Below, one piece after another: positions 1-7,389 of a stretch of DNA of 11,553 nt. Numbering within the stretch: position 1 is the first letter of the stretch; each line of letters opens with the position of its first letter. Under the pieces are notes generated by a model. It had not been told where the DNA came from, did no database searches, and saw only the letters and a program-made list of their open reading frames with translations. A program made the position numbers and the translations under genes. Location of the stretch: NCBI GenBank assembly GCA_012728155.1, contig JAAYFR010000132.1:1-11553 (forward strand), in the 5' to 3' direction. The DNA comes from Bacteroidales bacterium. Its GTDB lineage: Bacteria > Bacteroidota > Bacteroidia > Bacteroidales > Dysgonomonadaceae.

Positions 1-82
1 CAAAAAATCCGAGACATCATATTGTACTTTTAATCATTGTGATATATAGATGGTGCCCACCCACAGAAGTTAAAGCCATCAT

Positions 83-342
83 TCACCCAACTTCACTATG
101 CCCCAATTGCCCTATTTTTGACTCTTTGAACCGGGAGTCACTTTTCAAGGCAACAATAATATAATTCAGGTCTTCAGCGGCATCCCATAAGGTAAACCTA
201 GCATCCACATCCCCTCATCGGCGGAGGCAGTAAAGGCAAATAGGCCACTCAAGGTAAGATAGAACACTATTTTTTCATCTCATTGAACAACGGCAATGCC
301 ACATTGAGCCGATAAAGTTAATAAAAATCTCAATGGGGAGAG
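83..342 (-). pseudogene. Decayed alpha/beta-hydrolase gene (relic)
   Basis: No intact ORF exists here, but minus-strand pieces read like an alpha/beta-hydrolase of the dienelactone-hydrolase/peptidase S9-like type. Bases 342-283 give LSPLRFLLTLSAQCGIAVVQ and then TGA; this resembles the helix and strand 'F..L.dyL...GIAVLRyD' before the oxyanion region. In another frame, bases 214-86 give 43 residues beginning GDVDARFTLWDAAEDLNYII and ending SKIGQLGHSEVG before TGA at 85-83. The usual nucleophile elbow of these enzymes is GHSEGG, with Ser as nucleophile. The two pieces are in different frames, with in-frame stops at 282-280 and 217-215, and the expected DxRGxGxS segment is scrambled. The start and the His/Asp half of the triad are not recognisable. 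The family resemblance is from memory. A short chance match is possible, but two ordered segments in the right relative order make a relic more likely. Confidence 0.6.
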
Positions 343-363
343 TCAATGATCTCTATTTTTCCC

Positions 364-371
364 TATCTTTG
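364..371 (+). promoter_or_regulatory. Candidate -7 element for glsA
   Basis: TATCTTTG matches the Bacteroidota -7 consensus TAnnTTTG exactly. No TTTG or TTG lies about 19-21 nt upstream, so the -33 element is missing or degenerate. Transcription would start near 378 and give a leader of about 55 nt before the glsA ATG. Confidence 0.45.
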
Positions 372-433
372 GAGCGTAAGCCTGATACTTAGTTGTTATG
401 ATCTGGCGCTTCCCATTCTAAATTCCACACAAG

Positions 434-1348
434 ATGCACTACGAGACACTCTTTCAGGAAATTCACCGTGAATTGCAATTGATCGGAGAGATCGGACAGG
501 TAGCCGATTACATCCCCGAGTTGGCCTATGTGAACCCCGACCAGTTCGGTGTACATCTCACGACCGTAGGTGGCGAAGAGTTCGCCTTTGGAGATGCCGA
601 GAAGCGCTTCTCGATCCAGAGTATTGCCAAGGTATTCACCTTTGTACTTGCCTATTCTCGTGTGAAGAGTACTATTTGGGAACGGACCGGGTTGGAGCCG
701 GCAGGTACACCGTTCAACTCTTTGATCCAATTGGAGTATGACAAAGGCATACCGCGGAATCCACTGATCAATGCCGGTGCCATAGTGATCTGCGATATCC
801 TTGCCAGCGAATTGGCCTCACCCAAAGAGAATATCCTGTCGTTTATCCGACGGATAACGGGCAACCAATCTATCGACTATAATTCCAAAGTGGCTTTATC
901 GGAGAAAAAGACCGGCTACAGGAACTATGCCTTGGTTAACCTTATGAAATCATTTGGCAATATCAAAAATGATATCGACAAGGTAATGGAGATCTATTTT
1001 CATATCTGCTCCATCGAGATGAGTTGCAAAGAGCTCTCTCAATCATTTCTCTTTCTCGCCAACAATGGAATTGTGCCCTATTCCGGTGAACGGATACTCT
1101 CCGTGAGCCGCACCAAGCGGGTCAATGCTCTTATGCAGACCTGCGGCTTTTATGATGAAGCCGGAGAGTTCACCTTCAAAGTGGGACTACCCGGAAAAAG
1201 TGGTGTAGGCGGAGGTATCGTGGCGGTGCATCCGGAAAAATACGCCATCGCCGTGTGGAGCCCACGTCTCAACAAAAAAGGAAATTCATACAAAGGGATG
1301 TTGTTTTTAGAAGAGTTTACCACCAAAACCCGGTCATCAATTTTTTAA
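434..1348 (+). CDS. glsA: Glutaminase
   Basis: 304 residues, the usual length of bacterial GlsA (about 305-310). It hydrolyses glutamine to glutamate and ammonia in the cytoplasm; no signal peptide is visible. The fold is that of serine beta-lactamases/PBPs. The catalytic pair is in S-I-A-K (Ser63, Lys66), with FSIQSIAKVF around it. Other family landmarks are FNS (94-96), NPLINAGAI (109-117, substrate-binding Asn114), the YFHICSI stretch (188-194, conserved Tyr188), LANNG (208-212) and GKSGVGGGI (254-262). All key residues are present, so the enzyme should be active. The ATG at 434 gives the standard N-terminus; there is no strong ribosome-binding site, as is common in this phylum. In some gut Bacteroidota glutaminase works with glutamate decarboxylase in acid resistance, but no gad gene is visible here. 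The gene follows the decayed hydrolase and is probably monocistronic. Confidence 0.96.
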   Translation: MHYETLFQEIHRELQLIGEIGQVADYIPELAYVNPDQFGVHLTTVGGEEFAFGDAEKRFSIQSIAKVFTFVLAYSRVKSTIWERTGLEPAGTPFNSLIQLEYDKGIPRNPLINAGAIVICDILASELASPKENILSFIRRITGNQSIDYNSKVALSEKKTGYRNYALVNLMKSFGNIKNDIDKVMEIYFHICSIEMSCKELSQSFLFLANNGIVPYSGERILSVSRTKRVNALMQTCGFYDEAGEFTFKVGLPGKSGVGGGIVAVHPEKYAIAVWSPRLNKKGNSYKGMLFLEEFTTKTRSSIF

Positions 1349-1404
1349 TGGAGGGGCAGACCAATCTATTAATTCTTAAATTTACAAAAAAGGAGAGTGA
1401 ATCA

Positions 1405-1435
1405 TTGGGCTTTAACCCGAAAAGGGTTATTTTTG
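1405..1435 (+). promoter_or_regulatory. Promoter of the coiled-coil membrane protein gene
   Basis: TTG (1405-1407) and TATTTTTG (1428-1435, matching TAnnTTTG) are separated by 20 nt, as expected for a Bacteroidota sigma-ABfr promoter. The predicted start near 1442 leaves a leader of about 20 nt before the ATG at 1462. Confidence 0.55.
1413..1434 (+). terminator. Short hairpin plus T-run after glsA
   Basis: TAACCC (1413-1418) pairs with GGGTTA (1424-1429) around a GAAAA loop, followed by TTTTT (1430-1434). The 6-bp stem is short but sits 64 nt after the glsA stop, so it may be a weak terminator. It lies inside the spacer of the promoter described for the next gene. Confidence 0.45.
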
Positions 1436-1461
1436 CCGTCGATTGAAAAATAAGCACTTAG

Positions 1462-2352
1462 ATGAAGATGAACTTAAAAGAACGGACTCCACAGCTGATT
1501 GCCATAATAGGTGTACTCATCATAGCGATGGTTATTCTCATCGGATTCCTCATCACCAGGAATACCCAGATGGTTGAAATGCAGGAACAATTCACTATCG
1601 ACAAACAAGACTTGGAGGATGAATACGAAGCTATTTCACTCCAATACGAAGGGTTTAAGTTCAGTGTTCAAAACGATTCCCTACTATACAAGCTGGAAAA
1701 TGAACAGGCCAAGGTGCTTCGCCTGCAGGAAGAGTTACGGATGACCAAAGCGAGTGACCAAGCCGAGATCAAACGATTAAAAGATGAGTTGGCCACATTG
1801 CGCAAAATCCTTCGTTCGTATGTGCAGCAGATTGATTCGCTCAACCGGCTTAACGAACAACTCCGTGCCGAAAACAAGCAAATCACCGATCGCTATCAAA
1901 GGACATCCCAAACACTCCGACAGGTATCACAGGAGCGGGAACAACTATCGGAGAGGGTGTCGCTGGCAGCACAGTTAGTTGCCACCAACATCAGTGCAAA
2001 AGCGGTGAATGACAGAGGCAAAGAGCAGTCACGCCTGAGCCGGAGTAATCAGTTCGTCATCACTTTCACCATTGCCCGCAATATCACTGCCGAACCGGGG
2101 GAACGCACCATCTTCATCCGCATGATGACACCCGACGGTTCAGTACTCTCAAAAAGCCAGTCCAACACATTTCCTTATGAAAACAGGGATATCGTCTATT
2201 CAATGAAACGAATCGTTGAATACGGAGGAGAAGAGATACCTGTCACCATGTATTGGGATATCGAAGAGTTCCTGATGCCCGGCACCTATAAAGCCGATAT
2301 CTTTGCCGACGGGCATCATATCGGCACGCATCGGTTCGAGATGAAAGATTGA
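1462..2352 (+). CDS. Membrane-anchored coiled-coil protein, function unknown
   Basis: I do not recognise a named family. The 296 residues fall into three parts. First is a short basic N-terminus and one hydrophobic helix at about 12-32 (LIAIIGVLIIAMVILIGFLI), probably a signal anchor. Second is a long, highly charged, Glu/Gln/Lys/Arg-rich coiled coil at about 39-165 with heptad-like leucines (for example LRLQEELRM, IKRLKDELATL, LNEQLRAEN). Third is a C-terminal globular region at about 173-296 rich in predicted beta strands (NQFVITFTIARNI, ERTIFIRMMTPDG, PVTMYWDIE, GTYKADIFADG), which looks like an Ig-like sandwich. By the usual topology the coiled coil and C-terminal domain would lie in the periplasm. 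ATG 1462 fits the promoter; a second ATG two codons later is equally possible. The stop is 4 nt from the convergent ligA stop. Automatic labels such as 'SMC-like' would reflect only the coiled coil. Confidence 0.85.
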   Translation: MKMNLKERTPQLIAIIGVLIIAMVILIGFLITRNTQMVEMQEQFTIDKQDLEDEYEAISLQYEGFKFSVQNDSLLYKLENEQAKVLRLQEELRMTKASDQAEIKRLKDELATLRKILRSYVQQIDSLNRLNEQLRAENKQITDRYQRTSQTLRQVSQEREQLSERVSLAAQLVATNISAKAVNDRGKEQSRLSRSNQFVITFTIARNITAEPGERTIFIRMMTPDGSVLSKSQSNTFPYENRDIVYSMKRIVEYGGEEIPVTMYWDIEEFLMPGTYKADIFADGHHIGTHRFEMKD

Positions 2353-2356
2353 GGTT

Positions 2357-4354
2357 TTATTGCAACATCTCCAGAAAAGTCTGTTCATCGATAATCTTCA
2401 CTCCTAACTTTCCGGCCTTCTCCAATTTGGCGGGTCCCATATTCTCTCCGGCGAGGATATAGTCGGTATTCTTCGATACAGAGCCACTGTTCTTTCCCCC
2501 GTTTTGCAGGATCATCGCCTTGTACTCATCTCGCGAATGGAGTGCAAACGTACCGCTTATCACGATGGTCAGCCCTTCCAATTTATCGGTTTTTGAAGCC
2601 AGCGCCTCTTCGCTCAATGCAAACTGTAAACCCTGTTGCCGCAACCGTTGGACGAAACCGGAATAGAGAGGATTGGCAAAGTAGGCGGTCACGCTCCGGG
2701 CGATCCGCTCACCGATTTCATCCACAGTAATCAGTTGCTCCACAGTTGCCTGTGTCAATTGGTCGATATCCGGAAATGCCTGAGCCAGTTTTTGTGCTAC
2801 CGTCTCTCCCACAAAACGGATTCCCAGAGCAAACAGCACCCGTTCATAGGGCACCGATTTTGATTTTTCTATACTTTCCAGCAGGTTATTGGCGCTGGTC
2901 TCACCCCAGCGCTCCAGACCGGCAAAATCGTCGAACCGCAACAGATAAAGGTCTGCGGCATCACGGATCAGCTCTTTCCCATAAAGCAGGTTGATGGTTT
3001 CCGGCCCGATGGTGATATCCATGGCTTTGCGGGTAACAAAATGTTCTATCCGCCCCTTTATCTGGGTGGGGCATCTATCGTTGTTGGGACAATAATGGAT
3101 GGCCTCATCCTCATTACGCACTAACGGGGTTCCGCAGTCGGGACATTTGCGGGTAAATGTGACTTTATCACCCAACAGGAAACGGGCCTCCTTATCTACG
3201 GCGGTAATCTTGGGGATGATCTCTCCCCCCTTCTCCACATAGACCATATCGCCAATATGCAGGTCGAGCGCCAGAATGGCATCCTCATTGTAGAGAGAAG
3301 CCCTTTTCACGGTGGTACCCGACAACAACACCGGATCCAGATTGGCAACAGGAGTGACAGCCCCTGTACGCCCCACTTGATAAGAAACCGACTCCAAGCG
3401 TGTAATCGCCTGTTCGGCATTGAATTTATAGGCGATAGACCAGCGGGGGAATTTGGAGGTGGCGCCCAAATTTCGTTGCTGTGCGAGTGAGTCCACCTTC
3501 AACACCACTCCATCGGTAATTACCGGCAGGTTCTTACGTGCCACGTCCCACTCTTTCAAAAAAGCGAACACCTCCTCCAGCGTACTACATTTCTTCATGG
3601 AGTCCGACACATTCAAACCCCATTCCCGTGCCAGAAGCATATTCTCGAAATGGCTTCGCGACGGAAGGGAGTCACCCAACATCGAATAGATATAGGATTC
3701 CAGCCTCCGGGAGGCCACCACCCGGGAGTCCTGCATCTTCAGGGTACCAGAGGCTGCATTACGGGGATTGGCAAAGAGCGGCTCCTCCTGTTCGGCCCGC
3801 TCTATGTTGAGGGCATCGAAAGAACTCCAGGGCATCAATATTTCACCGCGCACCTCTAAATAGGAGGGTATACCATCCCCTTTCAGCACCAGCGGTATAT
3901 TGCGGATAGTGCGCACGTTGGCAGTCACATCATCTCCTTTTTTCCCGTCGCCACGGGTCACCGCCCGCGCCAGCCGGCCATCCTCATAGACCAAAGAGAT
4001 GGAAGTCCCGTCGAACTTTAGTTCGCACACTATGTCGAACGTTTCGTGCAGCGACCGTTGCACCCGGTTATAGAAGTCGGCCACCTCCCCTTCCGAATAG
4101 GTATTCTGAAGCGAAAGCATCGGGAACTGATGCGCCACCTGTGTGAAATTGTTATTGATATCGCTCCCTACCCGCACGGATGGTGAGTTGGGGTCATGGT
4201 ATTCGGGATGAGCCGCCTCCAAATCCATCAGTTGTCGCATCAATCGGTCGAATTCAAAATCGGAAATCGTAGGTTGCGACAATAGGTAATAGTTGTAATT
4301 ATGTCTATTCAGTTGGCTGCGGAGGGCCTCGATCTGCTGTTTGACTGATTCCAT
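2357..4354 (-). CDS. ligA: NAD+-dependent DNA ligase
   Basis: 665 residues, full length for bacterial LigA. It seals nicks in duplex DNA during replication and repair, using NAD+ to form an enzyme-AMP intermediate. Domains in order: Ia with YYxLxxPxISDxEFDxL (about 22-38); the adenylation domain with catalytic Lys113 in KFDG (113-116), EVRGE (167-171), NPRNAASGTLK (196-206), DGVVLK (281-286), and WSIAYKF (305-311); an OB fold with VGRTGAVTPVA (327-337); a four-cysteine zinc finger (Cys404, Cys407, Cys422, Cys428); helix-hairpin-helix repeats (including GIRFVGETVAQKL, 511-523); and a C-terminal BRCT domain (about 592-665). The segment MDITIGPETI (445-454) appears one residue shorter than the M-I-x-x-LGPETI form I remember from relatives. 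The ATG at 4354 has its own consensus promoter just upstream, so the gene need not depend on the barrel-protein gene 59 nt before it. Confidence 0.98.
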   Translation of the reverse strand: MESVKQQIEALRSQLNRHNYNYYLLSQPTISDFEFDRLMRQLMDLEAAHPEYHDPNSPSVRVGSDINNNFTQVAHQFPMLSLQNTYSEGEVADFYNRVQRSLHETFDIVCELKFDGTSISLVYEDGRLARAVTRGDGKKGDDVTANVRTIRNIPLVLKGDGIPSYLEVRGEILMPWSSFDALNIERAEQEEPLFANPRNAASGTLKMQDSRVVASRRLESYIYSMLGDSLPSRSHFENMLLAREWGLNVSDSMKKCSTLEEVFAFLKEWDVARKNLPVITDGVVLKVDSLAQQRNLGATSKFPRWSIAYKFNAEQAITRLESVSYQVGRTGAVTPVANLDPVLLSGTTVKRASLYNEDAILALDLHIGDMVYVEKGGEIIPKITAVDKEARFLLGDKVTFTRKCPDCGTPLVRNEDEAIHYCPNNDRCPTQIKGRIEHFVTRKAMDITIGPETINLLYGKELIRDAADLYLLRFDDFAGLERWGETSANNLLESIEKSKSVPYERVLFALGIRFVGETVAQKLAQAFPDIDQLTQATVEQLITVDEIGERIARSVTAYFANPLYSGFVQRLRQQGLQFALSEEALASKTDKLEGLTIVISGTFALHSRDEYKAMILQNGGKNSGSVSKNTDYILAGENMGPAKLEKAGKLGVKIIDEQTFLEMLQ

Positions 4355-4374
4355 TATTTAATCGTTTTTATTGA

Positions 4375-4405
4375 CAAAGATAGCACGACAAAACTTTCAT
4401 ACAAA
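4375..4405 (-). promoter_or_regulatory. Promoter of ligA
   Basis: Read on the minus strand: TTTG (4405-4402), a 19-nt spacer, then TATCTTTG (4382-4375). Both elements match the Bacteroidota -33/-7 consensus (TTTG, TAnnTTTG) with ideal spacing. Transcription would start near 4368, giving a very short leader of about 14 nt. Confidence 0.7.
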
Positions 4406-4413
4406 AAACGGGA

Positions 4414-5484
4414 CTACCGGAAGATCCTCTTCCAAGGATAATCCACCTTCTTCCTCCTCTCCTGATTGAGAAAATTACCAATATTTGCCGTGATAGAAAG
4501 CGTCTGCTGAAGAAGTATCTGTCCTTCCGAAAAATGGAAGTTGCAGTTGATCCGTGCACAGACATGATGCGACTCCAGCAGACGTATATACCATCTACTT
4601 TGGAGATAGGTAGAACTCCTCAAAAATGGAGTACCCCAATAGAGGTCTGCCCCATATACGGGGAATAAGCGCATCCGGGCGTTCCCTCTATAAAGTCTGT
4701 TCTCCGTACCGAACCCGTACAATTCAGCATCAGCCCTCGCTATGAACCCCATCGGTTTATAACTCTCTTCTGCTTTCCGGTCTCTTTCCAGTCCGACAAA
4801 AATACCGGCAGAAAACAATCCTTTGAAACTGTTTGTCGCTTCATACTCCAGCCCCACCGACGCCATGCCTTGTATTTGTTCGCTTACGCCATAGGCTGGA
4901 TTTTCGGGGAAGGTACCTGCATAATGAAAGAGATAAGACTGAAAATCACCGAAAAAAATCCCTTTGGAGGTTTTTCCCGAGAGACCCAGATAAAAACTCT
5001 CCCGGGTATTCGCCGTAGCACATCCGGTCCAGTCCATCCAGGCGTTAAAAAAGTTATCATCCTCCCCTATCTGCCAGAAAATACCCTGCATAAGCGGTAT
5101 AAAATGATTTACTGAATCCTTGAAAAAAAAGTCGGAATAGTTGGGCAGCACCTCCTTTCGTGGAAAAGCACCCGCCCGAAATAGCATTTTCGGCCTCTTA
5201 TACTGGTAATAAAGAGTCACATCCGTTTTATTGATAGCTTTGTTCATCCCGAAAATCTTGAGCAGATTTACGCCGGCATAAATGGTATGCGTGGAATCCC
5301 ACCTGATACCTCCCAGCGTATTCAGCCATACCCCGTGCAAAGTTTGCGGATCGGTAAAAGAAGACTTCTCATATTCCCGGTTATCGAAAAAATAGTCAAG
5401 TCCTATCCTCCAGCGGTATTCCTGTGCATGTAACGCCGGTATCATACATAATATACATATTAGAAAGGTAAGTCTATTTCGCAT
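4414..5484 (-). CDS. Putative outer-membrane beta-barrel protein
   Basis: I do not recognise the family by name. The 356 residues start with a classic Sec signal peptide (about 1-20, MRNRLTFLICILCMIPALHA, likely cleaved before Gln21). The rest has the alternating polar/aromatic strands, ending in Tyr/Phe/Trp, typical of outer-membrane barrels: EYRWRIGLDYFFD, HGVWLNTLGGIRW, TIYAGVNLLKIFG, VTLYYQYKRPKMLFRAGAF, SFYLGLSGK, GIFFGDFQSYLF, MASVGLEYEA, LFSAGIFVGLE. The acidic/aromatic loop around 129-160 (PLMQGIFWQIGEDDNFFNAWMDW) could be an extracellular or constriction loop. The C-terminus is basic (ERRKKVDYPWKRIFR) and lacks the simple terminal aromatic of classical BAM signals, although IF is penultimate. 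It lies between the MATE gene (152 nt away) and ligA (59 nt away) on the same strand. A porin-like or surface-sugar-related role is possible but not shown. Confidence 0.75.
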   Translation of the reverse strand: MRNRLTFLICILCMIPALHAQEYRWRIGLDYFFDNREYEKSSFTDPQTLHGVWLNTLGGIRWDSTHTIYAGVNLLKIFGMNKAINKTDVTLYYQYKRPKMLFRAGAFPRKEVLPNYSDFFFKDSVNHFIPLMQGIFWQIGEDDNFFNAWMDWTGCATANTRESFYLGLSGKTSKGIFFGDFQSYLFHYAGTFPENPAYGVSEQIQGMASVGLEYEATNSFKGLFSAGIFVGLERDRKAEESYKPMGFIARADAELYGFGTENRLYRGNARMRLFPVYGADLYWGTPFLRSSTYLQSRWYIRLLESHHVCARINCNFHFSEGQILLQQTLSITANIGNFLNQERRKKVDYPWKRIFR

Positions 5485-5636
5485 ACCCTTTATAGATTTA
5501 ACGATTTGTACAAGCCCTGTTTTAGGATCACAAATATTATTTTACCACTTCTTCACTTCCTACTTCTGACTCTTTGGTTCTAATTTATCACTATTAGTTC
5601 ATTTCCGTCGGTAAAGATAGTATAAAATTCAGGAAA

Positions 5637-6959
5637 CTAAATCTCTCTCTCCTTCCATTTACCGCTACGCAGATAAATAAACGAAAGTGTTGCCAGAAAG
5701 AGCCAGTATACATGTTCCGTTGTCCATGCCACGGCCACGGAACAACCCATATGGATAATGACAAACCACATATAGGAGAGATAAAAGAACAGTGTGATAA
5801 TCTCAAATTTAAGGGCGGTACGGGTGTTACCTGTACCCGATACTGCATTAAACAATACCGATCCCACACTATAGATTGGCAATGATGAGATAAGCACATA
5901 AAGCGGCAAAACAGTATCATTGATAAGGGAGGGATCATCGGTATAGATATGAATCATTGTCCGTGGAAAAGCAGAGACAATGGCTATCACACAAACCATT
6001 ATCCCCAAGCTTATAAAGGTTATTCGTCTTACCAGACTGGCCACCTCTTTCCGTTTATCCGCCCCGATGGTATTGCTCACCAACGTACTCGCCACTGCTC
6101 CCAGGGCGTGAGAAGGAATAGTAAGTATGGTATAAAAACTCCGCACGATATTGGTCACCGCCAAAGGCCGCTCCCCCATATAATTCTCAATGAATACGAA
6201 GAAAAGCATCCAGGTAGCGATGGAAAACAGGTATTGCACCATCATAAATATGGAGATATCAAGCACTTTTTTAATGACGGGCCATTGAAAGCGGATTTTT
6301 TTGAATCCGTATTTCTCCAGATCGACCGTTTTACGCGTGTAAAGAAGTAGAAAAACAGTAGAGGAAAATTCAGCAATCACCGATGCAATAGCCGCTCCCC
6401 CCATTCCCATCTCGGGCATTCCCAGATTACCGAAAATTAATCCGTAGTCGAATATCACATTGGTCACAGCCATCACAACAGCATTGGTCGTAAGCACCCT
6501 GGTACGGGCAGTCCCGATATAGAATGCGCGGAACATAAGGTTGACAAAAGCAAACACAATACCGAAAATGCGCCATTCAAGATACTCGGTAACAGCACCG
6601 GCCACATCGGCCGACTCAAACATGGCGGGCACCCAGTGCACAGCGCCATATCGCAACAGTGGAATCAGCAATATAGCTGGAATAAGCAGGAAAACGGCTC
6701 CTTGAATGACAATATCACCAATCATGTCGTAGTTCTTCTCTCCATTACGACGTCCGATAAGGATCTGGGCTCCCATACTGAATCCAAAACCCAATGTGTA
6801 TAACGCGATATAAATAATACCAGCCAGTGCCGACGCCCCCAGCTCCACCTCTCCCACGCGGCCGAGGAAAGCAGTGTCAATCACCTGAATGATATTTTGC
6901 GCAAGCAGGCTCAACAGGATGGGAGTGCTGATTTTTACGATATGTCTATTGGAATACAC
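5637..6959 (-). CDS. MATE family efflux transporter (DinF/NorM-like)
   Basis: 440 residues, very hydrophobic, with about 12 predicted membrane helices, the standard MATE architecture. These inner-membrane transporters export cationic drugs or metabolites against a Na+ or H+ gradient. Helix 1 carries the family-typical sequence QNIIQVIDTAFLGRVGEVEL (21-40), including Asp28. The start of the second half-repeat is near MMVQYLFSIATWMLFFVFIE, and there is a late NAVSGTGNTR stretch typical of helix 10. The start codon is GTG at 6959-6957: an in-frame TAA lies two codons upstream and no ATG is near, so GTG is close to forced. The start lies 16 nt downstream of the panD terminator, and I find no consensus promoter between them. 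The substrate cannot be told from sequence. Confidence 0.93.
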   Translation of the reverse strand: MYSNRHIVKISTPILLSLLAQNIIQVIDTAFLGRVGEVELGASALAGIIYIALYTLGFGFSMGAQILIGRRNGEKNYDMIGDIVIQGAVFLLIPAILLIPLLRYGAVHWVPAMFESADVAGAVTEYLEWRIFGIVFAFVNLMFRAFYIGTARTRVLTTNAVVMAVTNVIFDYGLIFGNLGMPEMGMGGAAIASVIAEFSSTVFLLLYTRKTVDLEKYGFKKIRFQWPVIKKVLDISIFMMVQYLFSIATWMLFFVFIENYMGERPLAVTNIVRSFYTILTIPSHALGAVASTLVSNTIGADKRKEVASLVRRITFISLGIMVCVIAIVSAFPRTMIHIYTDDPSLINDTVLPLYVLISSLPIYSVGSVLFNAVSGTGNTRTALKFEIITLFFYLSYMWFVIIHMGCSVAVAWTTEHVYWLFLATLSFIYLRSGKWKEREI

Positions 6960-6974
6960 CTCTTATGCACACCT

Positions 6975-7006
6975 AAAAAACCGCCGATTGTGTTGACAAC
7001 CGACGG
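6975..7006 (-). terminator. Intrinsic terminator of the panC-panD operon
   Basis: Read on the minus strand, CCGTCGGTTGT (7006-6996) pairs with ACAATCGGCGG (6991-6981) over 11 bp with two G-U pairs and a CAAC loop, followed directly by TTTTTT (6980-6975). It lies 22 nt after the panD stop and is the strongest hairpin-plus-T-run in the window. Confidence 0.85.
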
Positions 7007-7028
7007 GTCTGAATTTCTATCGAAAAGA

Positions 7029-7379
7029 TTATTTTTTTAACCGGTTATGCTCATCGAGATTGATGACCAAAGGGTGGAACGCTTTGGCCTCCTCCGGTGA
7101 CATCAACGCATAACTCATGATGATGATCACATCACCCTTCTGCACTTTCCGGGCAGCGGCACCATTCAGGCAGATAGTTCCCGACCCTCGCTCACCACGG
7201 ATCACATAGGTCTCAAAACGCTCGCCGTTATTATTATTTACCACCGCCACCTTTTCGTGAACCATCATACCCGCCGAGTCGATCAGATCTTCATCGATGG
7301 TGATGCTCCCTTCGTAATTTAAATTGGCATCGGTGACCGTCGCCCTATGTATTTTGGATTTCAATATTTCTAACCACAT
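7029..7379 (-). CDS. panD: Aspartate 1-decarboxylase (pyruvoyl enzyme precursor)
   Basis: 116 residues, typical for PanD. It decarboxylates L-aspartate to beta-alanine, the second substrate of PanC. The proenzyme self-cleaves at Gly24-Ser25, seen here in YEGS (22-25), and Ser25 becomes the pyruvoyl cofactor. Other active-site residues occupy their standard positions: Lys9, His11, Arg54, Tyr58 (ETYVI) and Asn72 (CLNGAAAR). The ATG at 7379 is 10 nt after the panC stop, so the genes are almost certainly co-transcribed, and a strong terminator follows the stop codon. No PanZ/PanM-type maturation partner is visible in the window, and Bacteroidota PanD is generally expected to self-process. Confidence 0.98.
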   Translation of the reverse strand: MWLEILKSKIHRATVTDANLNYEGSITIDEDLIDSAGMMVHEKVAVVNNNNGERFETYVIRGERGSGTICLNGAAARKVQKGDVIIIMSYALMSPEEAKAFHPLVINLDEHNRLKK

Positions 7380-7389
7380 ATATATTTAT

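Noticed and set aside
389..730. Minus-strand 113-residue ORF overlapping the glsA start
   Set aside because: It is antisense to well-supported glsA codons, has a Cys/Arg-rich unlike-protein composition and no recognisable motif.
1255..1446. Small plus-strand ORF (63 residues) overlapping the glsA end
   Set aside because: Most of it is glsA in another frame, and the remainder covers the terminator-like hairpin and promoter; no ribosome-binding site or motif.
5949..6350. Plus-strand 133-residue ORF opposite the MATE gene
   Set aside because: Antisense to transmembrane helices and rich in His/Tyr/Arg; typical shadow ORF.
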